From contig DAOURZ010000114.1 of the NCBI GenBank assembly GCA_030627475.1, positions 1 through 5,453 on the forward strand: DNA of 5,453 nt, given 5' to 3'. Position 1 is the stretch's first letter; every line of letters begins with the position of its first letter. A model generated the notes under the pieces. That model did no database searches, had not been told where the DNA came from, and saw only the letters and a program-made list of their open reading frames with translations. The DNA is from Deltaproteobacteria bacterium (GTDB lineage Bacteria > Desulfobacterota > Desulfobacteria > Desulfobacterales > ETH-SRB1). Shown piece by piece: positions 1-5,453 of the stretch. The translations under genes and the position numbers were made by a program.

Positions 1-1106
1 ATTGTAAGTTTTGACTTTGATTTTTCAAATTTGTCTGAACTGATAATTTCTTTTAGTCTTACAGTTTCTCTCGTATCATTAGGAATCTCAATGCCGATAG
101 CTGCTTTCCCCGGGATAGGCGCTACAATCCTGATACTGATCGCACGAAGAGCAAGAGCAAGATCGTCAGTAAGGCCGACTATTTTGCTGATTTTTATACC
201 TGGAGCAGGTTCATATTCAAAAGTTGTAATAACGGGTCCCGGCATAATAGTAGCGACTTTCCCTTGCACACCAAAGTCTTCAAGTTTTTTTTCAAGCACT
301 TTCGACAGCATTCTTAGATTTTTATTATCAGCAGAGGCAAGTCCTATTTCAGGATCTTCAAGCAAATTGACAGGCGGGAGTTGAAAGCTTTTTTCAGCCT
401 TCATAAAGTCAAAAACATCTTGCTTTGGAACCGGCAATTCCCTGATTGGTCTGGATTCCATTGTCTTTATCTTTATTTTTCGGCTATTTTTTTGGCTATA
501 CTCTTTTTTTATTTTTGATTGATTTTTGGCTTTTTTTCTTCGTTCGTTCAATATTATTATTAATGTTTTTGTGTTTTTTACTGTATCTATAATCAGATCC
601 CTGAATCGTTTCAAAAAAACGATTAAAGAAAAACCGGTGGCCATGATAAAACCAATAAGCCACATAAGAATAAGTATAACAGAGCTGCCTGTATAATTTG
701 TATATTTGACAAGAAATAATTTGATGGGGATGCCTATTATACCGCCGGATGAAAATTTGCTTCCAAAAATCATGAAGTGGTTTTGCTGCGATGCAAGAAG
801 GCTTCCAGTAGAGATAACAAGAATAATTCCACCGGCTATTATCCGGATAATAGCTTTTCTGTGGTATTCACCAAAAAAATGTATGCTGGATAAAAGAAAT
901 AATATCGGTATCCAGAACGTTCCCAGCCCAAACAGCCCAAGTAAAATACTTGAGACGTGGGCTCCAAATATTCCGAACAGGTTGTGAACATCACCTGCTG
1001 CCTTTGCATTGTGAATTGATGGATCTTCAGGGCTGTAAGATAAAAGACTGCCCAGCGTGAAAATCACCAGGAAAAAGAGGAAAATGCCGATAATTTCTTT
1101 GCGCAT
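1..1106 (-). CDS. ftsK: DNA translocase FtsK, N-terminal part (cut by left edge)
   Basis: FtsK anchors at the division septum and pumps double-stranded DNA so that the replicated chromosome termini clear the closing septum. The visible 368 codons hold the N-terminal membrane domain, with about four hydrophobic helices near residues 5-24, 50-78, 86-106 and 140-165, and a GG-I-IG stretch at 121-126 that is usual between helices 3 and 4. A short, very basic linker follows (about 166-215, many Lys/Arg). From about residue 240 the translocase alpha domain begins (LPPVNLLEDP, then GPVITTFEYEPAPGIK and the ALRA...IPGKAAIGIEIPN stretch). The Walker A/B motor and the C-terminal gamma domain would lie beyond position 1, so ATPase integrity cannot be judged. 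The ATG at 1104-1106 is fixed by an in-frame TAA 6 bases upstream; no Shine-Dalgarno sequence is visible, only an A-rich leader. It follows rnj by 48 bases and is probably co-transcribed with it. The linker is short compared with enterobacterial FtsK. Confidence 0.95.
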   Translation of the reverse strand, partial: MRKEIIGIFLFFLVIFTLGSLLSYSPEDPSIHNAKAAGDVHNLFGIFGAHVSSILLGLFGLGTFWIPILFLLSSIHFFGEYHRKAIIRIIAGGIILVISTGSLLASQQNHFMIFGSKFSSGGIIGIPIKLFLVKYTNYTGSSVILILMWLIGFIMATGFSLIVFLKRFRDLIIDTVKNTKTLIIILNERRKKAKNQSKIKKEYSQKNSRKIKIKTMESRPIRELPVPKQDVFDFMKAEKSFQLPPVNLLEDPEIGLASADNKNLRMLSKVLEKKLEDFGVQGKVATIMPGPVITTFEYEPAPGIKISKIVGLTDDLALALRAISIRIVAPIPGKAAIGIEIPNDTRETVRLKEIISSDKFEKSKSKLT

Positions 1107-1134
1107 ATTTTTTTAAAACAAATGTTGATTAATA

Positions 1135-1152
1135 AGGAACGTCCACGTTCCT
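1135..1152. repeat. Palindrome in the rnj-ftsK gap
   Basis: AGGAACGT-CC-ACGTTCCT is a perfect inverted repeat of two 8-base arms around CC, starting three bases after the rnj stop codon in the direction of transcription. There is no following T-run, so it is not a standard intrinsic terminator, and a real RNA hairpin would open the innermost pair to give a four-base loop. Its right half belongs to a 14-base word (1141-1154) that recurs at 4141-4154. It may be an RNA processing or stability element between the two cistrons, or the relic of a dispersed repeat. Confidence 0.75.
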
Positions 1153-1154
1153 AA

Positions 1155-2807
1155 TTATACTTCTGTAATAAAAGGTAGTATAATCGGACGACGCCTTATT
1201 GTAAAATAAAAATATTTCTTCAGAGCCGACTGCGTCCGGGATCTGATTTTATCAATTCTGTCAGGAACATCATGACCTATTTCTTCTAAAATTTCAAGTA
1301 TTACGCACTTTGCATCTTCGAGAATATGTCCTTTTTCCAGCTCAAATACAAAACCATGTGAAACAATTTCCGGGCCATGCACAATTATTCCTGTTTCTTC
1401 ATCAAAAACTATATTAACTACAACAAAACCATCTCTTGATAGCATACGTCTTTCTTTGAGTACACTTCTCCCGACATCACCGACTCCTTTACCGTCAATA
1501 AGCACCCTGCCTGTCATAATCTTGTCAAGGATTCTTCCTCCATTTTCATCAAATTCAATTACCTGGCCGTTTTCAGCAAGAAGTATCCTGTCTTTTGAAA
1601 CGCCAACCTGTTCGGCAAGCCGGGTATGCAGAATCAGGTGCCGGTATTCACCGTGTATCGGAATAAAATGTTCAGGCTTGGTCAGGTTTATCATTAGTTT
1701 TAATTCTTCTTGAAAAGCATGGCCTGATACATGAATGGCCGAAATCTTTTCATAAATAACGTTAGCGCCTTTTCTGTAAAGATTATTTATAATATTTGAA
1801 ATAGCTTTTTCATTTCCGGGAATAAATTTTGATGAAAAGATGACCGTATCACCTTCCTTGATTTTTATTTGCTTATGAATACCTCTCGACATACGGGCCA
1901 GGGCCGACATGGGTTCACCCTGGCTACCGGTTGTTATTATTATTATTTCATTGTCTTTAACGTTATTAATTTGTTTAATATCAATTTCCATTTTTTCGGG
2001 AATATGGATGTATCCAAGATTTTTCGCGATATTTGTGCTAACCTCTATACTTCTGCCGTTAATTAGTATTCTACTGCCTTTTGACTTTGCAATATTAATT
2101 ATTTGCTGTATTCTCGCGACATTTGAAGCAAACAGAGCTACAATGATACGGCCTTTGCTTTCAGTGATTATTTTTGCCAGTGTTTCACCTATCTTCTTGT
2201 CAGAGATAGTATAGCCTTCCTTTTCCACATTTGTGGAATCTGACAGTAGTGCGAGAACCCCTTCATCTCCACACCTGGCGAACTTGTTTAAATCGGTCAT
2301 TACGCCATCCACCGGTGTATGGCTGATTTTAAAATCGCCTGTATGTACAATAAGTCCGTAAGGAGTTTTAATGGCAATCCCTACGCCGTCCACAACGCTG
2401 TGACTTACACTAATAAACTCAAGCTCGAAAATTCCTATCGTAAGTTTCTTTTTATGAGAAATTTCATGAAGAGAAGTTGATGAAAGAAGGCCATGCTCTT
2501 CAAGTTTGTGTTTTACCATTCCAAGCGTGAAACGAGTTCCGAAGACCGGAACATTTATTTCTTTAAGCAGATATGGCAGAGCTCCAATATGATCTTCGTG
2601 AGCATGAGTTAAAACAATTCCTGCAATTTTGGACTTATTTTCTTTAAGGTAACTGATATTAGGTATAACGTAGTCAACACCAAGCATATAATCTTCAGGA
2701 AACATAAGACCTGCATCAACAACAAAAATAGTATCGCCGTATTCAAAGGCCATCATATTAAGGCCGATTTCTCCCAATCCGCCCAATGGAATTATTTTTA
2801 ATTTCAC
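1155..2807 (-). CDS. rnj: Ribonuclease J (metallo-beta-lactamase/beta-CASP family)
   Basis: RNase J is a zinc-dependent cytoplasmic ribonuclease with endonuclease and 5'-to-3' exonuclease activity, used for mRNA decay and rRNA maturation in bacteria that rely little or not at all on RNase E. The 550 residues match the usual family length of about 555. The metallo-beta-lactamase core shows LTHAHEDHIG (His68, His70, Asp72, His73), His136 in SHSVVDG, and Asp158 in HTGDF. DSTN is at 190-193. The beta-CASP domain and its signatures follow: TTGSQGEP (292-299), HVSGHA (359-364) and PIHGEYRH (383-390, His385 as metal ligand). The C-terminal domain ends in the typical basic RRRPIILPFITEV tail. All expected catalytic residues are present. 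The start is GTG at 2805-2807, inside a GTGA overlap with the plsC stop, preceded by AGAGG at a 6-base distance; this implies translational coupling. I cannot tell RNase J1 from J2 type, and only one paralogue is in view. Confidence 0.97.
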   Translation of the reverse strand: MKLKIIPLGGLGEIGLNMMAFEYGDTIFVVDAGLMFPEDYMLGVDYVIPNISYLKENKSKIAGIVLTHAHEDHIGALPYLLKEINVPVFGTRFTLGMVKHKLEEHGLLSSTSLHEISHKKKLTIGIFELEFISVSHSVVDGVGIAIKTPYGLIVHTGDFKISHTPVDGVMTDLNKFARCGDEGVLALLSDSTNVEKEGYTISDKKIGETLAKIITESKGRIIVALFASNVARIQQIINIAKSKGSRILINGRSIEVSTNIAKNLGYIHIPEKMEIDIKQINNVKDNEIIIITTGSQGEPMSALARMSRGIHKQIKIKEGDTVIFSSKFIPGNEKAISNIINNLYRKGANVIYEKISAIHVSGHAFQEELKLMINLTKPEHFIPIHGEYRHLILHTRLAEQVGVSKDRILLAENGQVIEFDENGGRILDKIMTGRVLIDGKGVGDVGRSVLKERRMLSRDGFVVVNIVFDEETGIIVHGPEIVSHGFVFELEKGHILEDAKCVILEILEEIGHDVPDRIDKIRSRTQSALKKYFYFTIRRRPIILPFITEV

Positions 2808-3523
2808 AATTTACCTCTTTTTTCCTTCTCAAAAGATTCGCAAATAACATTTTCTACTTTTTTCAGAAGATCGTTCCTGGTTTTTCTACTATAATTTTTT
2901 GTTTCAATTGATTTTTTGATTTCTATAGTAACATTTCCCGGTTTTATAATGATTTTATCTTTAGACATGATAGGCCATGTTCCATGTATTATTACAGGAA
3001 CTATCGGAGCTCCTGATTCCACAGCTAAAACAAATCCGCCGTTTTTAAATGGTCCGATATTACCATCTTTGCTGCGTGTGCCCTCGGGATAGATTAATAC
3101 GGAAACTCCTTCCTGAATATTTCTCGCAGCCTTTTTTAAGCTTTTAAAAGCAGCTCTGCGATTTGATCTGTCAATATTAATATGTCCTACCCTGTGCATT
3201 GCATTACCGAAAATTGGTATCTTGAAAAGTTCCGCTTTTGCAACCCATCTGAACTTAAAAGGAAGATAAGCCAGTGCAACAGGAATATCAAAATTGCTCT
3301 GGTGATTAGACATATATATATAAGACCTGTCAGGTCGTATATTATCACTGCCTTTAACCGTTACTTTAATACGGCTGACGGCAAGTACAAACTTTGCCCA
3401 TGTTTTTGTAATATTATAAGACAGATTGCCATTTTTATTTATAAAGGATGCAAATATGGTAAGACTGCTTAAGACAATGGTAGCAGGAATCGTAAATATT
3501 GCAATAATCAGGGTGCGTATCAT
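2804..3523 (-). CDS. plsC: 1-acyl-sn-glycerol-3-phosphate acyltransferase (PlsC family)
   Basis: This membrane-bound enzyme family transfers an acyl chain to lysophosphatidic acid to make phosphatidic acid, the precursor of membrane phospholipids. Numbered from the ATG (239 residues), a hydrophobic N-terminal helix covers about 3-28. The acyltransferase motifs follow in order: NHQSNFD (73-79, catalytic His74 and Asp79), the GHINIDRSNRR block (ends at 123), YPEGTRS (145-151, phosphate binding) and APIVPVIIHGT (172-182). The C-terminus is basic and charged. Length and motifs are normal for the family. The start is uncertain: ATG at 3521-3523, or TTG at 3530-3532 three codons earlier; neither has a visible Shine-Dalgarno sequence, and I prefer ATG. 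The stop codon overlaps the rnj start (GTGA). Acyl-chain and head-group specificity cannot be read from sequence, so a related lyso-lipid acyltransferase role is possible. Confidence 0.93.
   Translation of the reverse strand: MIRTLIIAIFTIPATIVLSSLTIFASFINKNGNLSYNITKTWAKFVLAVSRIKVTVKGSDNIRPDRSYIYMSNHQSNFDIPVALAYLPFKFRWVAKAELFKIPIFGNAMHRVGHINIDRSNRRAAFKSLKKAARNIQEGVSVLIYPEGTRSKDGNIGPFKNGGFVLAVESGAPIVPVIIHGTWPIMSKDKIIIKPGNVTIEIKKSIETKNYSRKTRNDLLKKVENVICESFEKEKRGKL
2814..2818 (-). promoter_or_regulatory. Ribosome binding site of rnj, inside plsC
   Basis: AGAGG on the minus strand lies six bases ahead of the GTG start of rnj and within the last codons of plsC. It supports the GTG start, and with the four-base overlap it points to translational coupling of the two genes. 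It is the clearest Shine-Dalgarno sequence among the minus-strand genes here. Confidence 0.75.
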
Positions 3524-3549
3524 ATATATCAAGTACTGTGATTTATAAA

Positions 3550-3628
3550 TCAGAAATCAGAAATTAGATTAGGAAGTTAGAGGTTAGCTGGAAAGCCGGA
3601 GCGTGGATTAGAGATTAGTATCCGGAGC
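3550..3628. repeat. Degenerate TTAGRRR-like tandem repeat and direct repeat
   Basis: The 97-base gap upstream of plsC is low in complexity. It starts with TCAGAAATCAGAAATTAGA and goes on with diverged units (TTAGGAAG, TTAGAGG, TTAGCTGG), then TTAGAGA and TTAGTA after a GC-rich insertion. CCGGAGC occurs twice, at 3596-3602 and 3622-3628, flanking the last units. No open reading frame, convincing terminator or strong promoter is evident here; the only -10-like word on the minus strand is TATAAA near 3543-3548, without a good -35. It looks like a decayed dispersed non-coding repeat. Confidence 0.6.
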
Positions 3629-3629
3629 C

Positions 3630-3962
3630 TTATGCTATTATTTCCAGTTTTTTTAATATTGAATCAATAAACTGAATAATCCAGTTGCGTTGGGCTTCGG
3701 TTGCATAGCTTATACAATTACATCGTATTTTATTTCCGGATCTTATAAGAAGTTCACAGGATACAAGATCAGGTTTTATGTTTATTGCAAAATAAAATGG
3801 CTGGCATTCTTTATGTTCTGCCTGAATATCGGTTAGAATGTTTTTATCAAGCTGTACCTGGTATATTCCGGCCATTTTTGAATGACCGATATTTTTATCC
3901 AGATAAGTCTTAATCTTTTCGTACTCTCCAAGCCTTAGCTCATCAATAATATATTGTTTCAT
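3630..3962 (-). CDS. Conserved-looking hypothetical protein, 110 residues, with Cys/His pattern
   Basis: I do not recognise a named family. The protein has no signal peptide or membrane helix and is probably a soluble cytoplasmic protein. It opens with a charged helical stretch (about 4-24), then a strand-rich middle (32-75) and a C-terminal amphipathic helix (about 87-108, including TEAQRNWIIQFIDSIL). It holds four cysteines and a nearby histidine: His50-x2-Cys53, Cys69, and Cys81-x-Cys83. That spacing could suit a metal site or a disulfide, but this is speculative. The ATG at 3960-3962 has an in-frame stop a few codons upstream and no clear Shine-Dalgarno sequence; a good promoter lies about 30 bases upstream. 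Coding is supported by the balanced, protein-like composition and by tight fit to that promoter. It lies about 100 bases upstream of plsC on the same strand and could be the first gene of the plsC-rnj-ftsK transcript. Confidence 0.75.
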   Translation of the reverse strand: MKQYIIDELRLGEYEKIKTYLDKNIGHSKMAGIYQVQLDKNILTDIQAEHKECQPFYFAINIKPDLVSCELLIRSGNKIRCNCISYATEAQRNWIIQFIDSILKKLEIIA

Positions 3963-3988
3963 GATAATTTATTTAGTTAGCATAGTTT

Positions 3989-4016
3989 ATTGTAGCATGC
4001 AACCTAAATCCTGCAA
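3989..4016 (-). promoter_or_regulatory. Extended -10 promoter for the minus-strand unit
   Basis: On the minus strand, TTGCAG (4011-4016, -35-like) is followed after 16 bases by TACAAT (3989-3994), and the -10 is extended by TGC directly in front (TGCTACAAT). Transcription would start near 3982, about 20 bases ahead of the ATG of the 110-residue gene. It is the best sigma-70-type site seen on this strand and may drive the whole unknown-plsC-rnj-ftsK series. The -35 sits inside one of two TGCAAATGT repeats (4012-4020 and 4057-4065). Confidence 0.55.
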
Positions 4017-4035
4017 ATGTCGAGATCTAAATATA

Positions 4036-4160
4036 TTTGCCTGGAACGTTTTTTCTTGCAAATGTTTCCACCAAAACCGATCTGTGAAAATTTTATAAAG
4101 GCGGCCTGAAACTATGATGCATAGTTGATGAAGTTATTTTGTCCACGTTCCTAAGGCAAA
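4036..4160. repeat. Inverted repeat pair about 125 bases across
   Basis: TTTGCCTGGAACGT at 4036-4049 matches the reverse complement of ACGTTCCTAAGGCAAA at 4145-4160, except for a two-base TA present only in the right arm. The arms enclose about 95 bases with no coding potential and with a small hairpin at 4110-4126. The geometry resembles the terminal inverted repeats of a miniature non-autonomous element, but no flanking target-site duplication is obvious, so this remains a candidate. Confidence 0.5.
4110..4126. repeat. Small perfect hairpin
   Basis: AACTATG-ATG-CATAGTT forms a 7-base-pair stem with a three-base loop. It lies inside the larger inverted repeat at 4036-4160 and ends six bases ahead of the first AGTTATTTTGTCC box. 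There is no T-run on either side, so it is unlikely to be a terminator. Confidence 0.6.
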
Positions 4161-4341
4161 AAAGGACAGAAAAAACAGTCAAGATATGGCACGAAATTTG
4201 TTAACGGACTTCCCTGGTTAACTCAACCTGTTTTTGCAAGCACCGGTAATTTTAATCTCAAATCCCAAAGATATCAAAACAACTTGCTATTCCATCAACT
4301 TTTGTGATTTGAGATAGAATAAAGCGGGAGTTATTTTGTCC
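4132..4341. repeat. Direct repeat AGTTATTTTGTCC, two copies 197 bases apart
   Basis: The identical 13-base word is at 4132-4144 and 4329-4341. Similarity continues weakly for ten more bases in both copies (GTT and TAA shared at equal positions). The first copy runs into the word GTCCACGTTCCTAA, also found at 1141-1154. The second directly precedes the likely lysA -10. The copies look like members of a dispersed repeat family or the two boundaries of an inserted segment. Confidence 0.65.
4255..4315. repeat. Long-arm inverted repeat in the lysA upstream region
   Basis: ATCTCAAATC (4255-4264) pairs perfectly with GATTTGAGAT (4306-4315). Pairing can continue inward to about 4270 and 4299 with one mismatch and one bulge, leaving a loop of 28 bases. 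It lies upstream of the proposed lysA transcription start, so it would act as a DNA site (operator or mobile-element end) or belong to a separate transcript rather than to the lysA leader. No T-run follows on either strand. Confidence 0.6.
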
Positions 4342-4346
4342 CTGTT

Positions 4347-4352
4347 TATAAT
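4347..4352 (+). promoter_or_regulatory. Candidate lysA -10 element
   Basis: TATAAT is a perfect sigma-70 -10 hexamer, 64 bases ahead of the lysA ATG. No good -35 is found 16-18 bases upstream (the region is GCGGGA-like), so it would need an activator or weak -35 contact. A start near 4359 would give a leader of about 58 bases that includes the 4366-4396 stem-loop. Confidence 0.4.
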
Positions 4353-4365
4353 TTTCAGAATTAGC

Positions 4366-4396
4366 GCCGGTCAAGAGTGTTCCTTGAGCAACCGGC
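4366..4396 (+). promoter_or_regulatory. Stem-loop in the lysA leader, ahead of the RBS
   Basis: GCCGG-TCAAG can pair with CTTGA and CCGGC around a seven-base loop, with GCAA bulged on the 3' side; alternatively the outer stem is GCCGGT/ACCGGC. The structure ends eight bases before the Shine-Dalgarno sequence. It lacks a T-run, so it is not an intrinsic terminator. It could stabilise the 5' end of the mRNA or affect ribosome access. It does not match the much larger lysine riboswitch. Confidence 0.5.
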
Positions 4397-4403
4397 AACG
4401 AGT

Positions 4404-4407
4404 GGAG
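4404..4407 (+). promoter_or_regulatory. Ribosome binding site of lysA
   Basis: GGAG in GTGGAGAAT lies nine bases before the ATG at 4417-4419 and supports this start, which also gives the normal family N-terminus. Confidence 0.7.
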
Positions 4408-4416
4408 AATATTTAA

Positions 4417-5453
4417 ATGCATCATTTTAATTACCTTGATAATGAGCTGTATTGCGAAGATGTTCCTATAAAATTGATTGCAGAAAAGGTGGGCACTCCT
4501 TTCTATTTATACAGCTATGCGACCTTGCGACGTCATTTTCTTACATTTAATGATTCCTTTGACGGAATAGACCGGCTTGTGTGTTTTTCTGCGAAAGCAA
4601 ACACCAACCTGGCGGTTTTAAAACTTTTTGCGGATCTTGGAAGCGGCCTTGATATTGTTTCAGGCGGTGAGCTTTACCGTGGTTTAAAAGCCGGTATCCC
4701 GCCGGAAAAAATAGTTTATTCAGGTGTCGGAAAACGCAAGGATGAAATTGATTATGCTCTTAACTCTGAAATACTTATGTTTAATATTGAGTCCATTGAA
4801 GAACTTGAGCTTATAAACGACAGGGCAATGTTATTAAAAAAGAAAGCTCCTGTAGCCATTAGGGTCAACCCTGATGTGGATCCAAAGACTCATCCTTATA
4901 TTTCGACCGGACTTGAGAAAAACAAGTTTGGAATTGACACTGAAACTGCAATTGAAGCTTATAAGATAGCTGGTAGGCTTGGAAATATTGATGTTATTGG
5001 TATTGACTGCCACATAGGATCGCAGATTACAGAAGCAAAACCATTTAAGGATGCCCTTAACAGGGTAAAAGTTCTGATAAATAAACTAAGGGAGCTCAAT
5101 ATTGATATTAAATATATTGATATAGGCGGGGGACTTGGAATAACCTATGATGATGAATCGCCCCCGCATCCCGGTGAGTATGCAAGATCAATTATGCAGG
5201 CAATTGCGGATATGCATGTAAAACTTATCCTGGAGCCGGGCAGAGTTATTGTAGGGAATACAGGGATACTTGTTGCCAGGGTTCTTTACAGAAAATCCGG
5301 GAAGGCAAAGGAATTCGTTATAGTTGATGCAGGAATGAATGATCTGGTCAGGCCGACTTTGTACAACGCATTTCATGCCATCAAGCCTGTTGTTGAGCTT
5401 GAAGGTGAACAAATAGTTGCGGATGTTGTGGGGCCTATTTGTGAGACAGGAGA
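4417..5453 (+). CDS. lysA: Diaminopimelate decarboxylase (cut by right edge)
   Basis: LysA is a pyridoxal-phosphate enzyme that decarboxylates meso-diaminopimelate to L-lysine, the last step of lysine synthesis. The 345 complete codons in view cover most of the usual 410-420 residues. The alanine-racemase-like barrel shows FSAKAN with the cofactor lysine Lys60, SGGE (82-85), RVNPDV (149-154), KFGI (170-173), DCHIGSQ (His199), the glycine-rich IGGGLG (phosphate binding, about 236-241) and EPGR (273-276). The C-terminal sheet domain begins with VDAGMNDLVRPTLY. The window ends just after GPICETG, which carries the active-site Cys342 and Glu343 contributed to the partner subunit of the dimer. EPGR and CE(T/S) are the typical LysA set; related ornithine/arginine or carboxynorspermidine decarboxylases differ in these stretches. 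All visible key residues are intact. The gene is transcribed away from the minus-strand unit. Further dap genes may follow but are not visible. Confidence 0.96.
   Translation, partial: MHHFNYLDNELYCEDVPIKLIAEKVGTPFYLYSYATLRRHFLTFNDSFDGIDRLVCFSAKANTNLAVLKLFADLGSGLDIVSGGELYRGLKAGIPPEKIVYSGVGKRKDEIDYALNSEILMFNIESIEELELINDRAMLLKKKAPVAIRVNPDVDPKTHPYISTGLEKNKFGIDTETAIEAYKIAGRLGNIDVIGIDCHIGSQITEAKPFKDALNRVKVLINKLRELNIDIKYIDIGGGLGITYDDESPPHPGEYARSIMQAIADMHVKLILEPGRVIVGNTGILVARVLYRKSGKAKEFVIVDAGMNDLVRPTLYNAFHAIKPVVELEGEQIVADVVGPICETG

Larger units (their letters stand above)
3963..4416. other. Repeat-rich intergenic region between divergent genes
   Basis: This 454-base stretch separates the minus-strand unit from lysA. 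I find no credible open reading frame, tRNA or recognised riboswitch in it. It holds the promoter of the 110-residue gene on the left, the likely lysA promoter and leader on the right, and between them several inverted and direct repeats listed separately. The organisation suggests decayed non-coding repeat insertions, or an unrecognised structured RNA, rather than a lost gene. Confidence 0.7.

Noticed and set aside
31..384. Plus-strand open frame of 117 codons
   Set aside because: It is antisense to the ftsK alpha domain, whose family match is clear; the translation is low-complexity and hydrophobic/serine-rich as expected of a shadow frame.
706..987. Plus-strand open frame of 93 codons
   Set aside because: It lies opposite the FtsK membrane helices and has no recognisable domain or ribosome binding site.
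1135..1152. Intrinsic terminator between rnj and ftsK
   Set aside because: The palindrome has no following T-run in the direction of transcription and a near-zero loop; ftsK probably continues the transcript.
1456..2214. Three plus-strand open frames (85, 65 and 101 codons)
   Set aside because: All are antisense to rnj, whose motifs are complete across the same bases; two of them overlap each other and none resembles a protein family.
3182..3472. Plus-strand open frame of 96 codons
   Set aside because: It is antisense to the plsC motif region and shows no family signature.
3530..3532. TTG start for plsC, three codons upstream of the ATG
   Set aside because: It adds only three residues, has no Shine-Dalgarno sequence and uses the rarer start codon; it cannot be excluded, but ATG at 3521-3523 is preferred.
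3550..3628. CRISPR array
   Set aside because: The repeat units are 7 bases, degenerate and without spacers.
4130..4416. Lysine riboswitch upstream of lysA
   Set aside because: The lysine riboswitch needs about 170 bases with a five-way junction and conserved core; only simple inverted repeats are seen, and the proposed leader is about 58 bases.
5188..5412. Minus-strand open frame of 74 codons
   Set aside because: It is antisense to the lysA C-terminal domain, where conserved LysA motifs prove the plus-strand frame.

Overview
The window is a chromosomal, housekeeping-type stretch of AT-rich bacterial DNA. Its genes (full-length RNase J, FtsK with a four-helix membrane domain, a compact PlsC-type acyltransferase, LysA) and its gene order (acyltransferase, rnj, ftsK in a row) suggest a Gram-negative anaerobe of the Desulfobacterota (old Deltaproteobacteria), perhaps Desulfobacterales. 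This assignment is inference from gene content and style; no marker gene is present to fix it.

Layout. Positions 1-3962 are read leftwards on the minus strand. In transcription order they hold a 110-residue protein of unknown function (3962-3630), a 1-acylglycerol-3-phosphate acyltransferase (plsC, about 3523-2804), ribonuclease J (rnj, 2807-1155) and the N-terminal third of the DNA translocase FtsK (1106 to the left edge). plsC and rnj share a GTGA stop/start overlap, and rnj and ftsK are 48 bases apart, so these three look like one operon. The unknown gene lies about 100 bases further upstream and has its own good extended -10 promoter, which may also serve the rest. On the plus strand, lysA (diaminopimelate decarboxylase) starts at 4417 and runs off the right edge after 345 codons.

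Between the two divergent units lies a gene-free stretch of 454 bases (3963-4416). It is rich in repeats: an inverted pair about 125 bases across with a small hairpin inside, a 13-base direct repeat 197 bases apart, a 10-base-arm inverted repeat, and a stem-loop just ahead of the lysA ribosome binding site. A 14-base word from this region (GTCCACGTTCCTAA) recurs exactly 3000 bases away, in the rnj-ftsK gap, where it forms a near-perfect palindrome. The 3533-3629 gap carries degenerate TTAGRRR-like tandem repeats. These look like decayed copies of dispersed, non-coding repeat families, and one copy directly abuts the likely lysA promoter.

Functionally the genes cover phospholipid synthesis (PlsC), RNA turnover (RNase J), chromosome segregation at division (FtsK) and lysine/meso-diaminopimelate metabolism (LysA). 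I see no defence system, phage, transposase gene, CRISPR array or RNA gene. No new multi-gene system is evident; the most open questions are the unknown 110-residue protein with its Cys/His pattern and the repeat-rich intergenic region.
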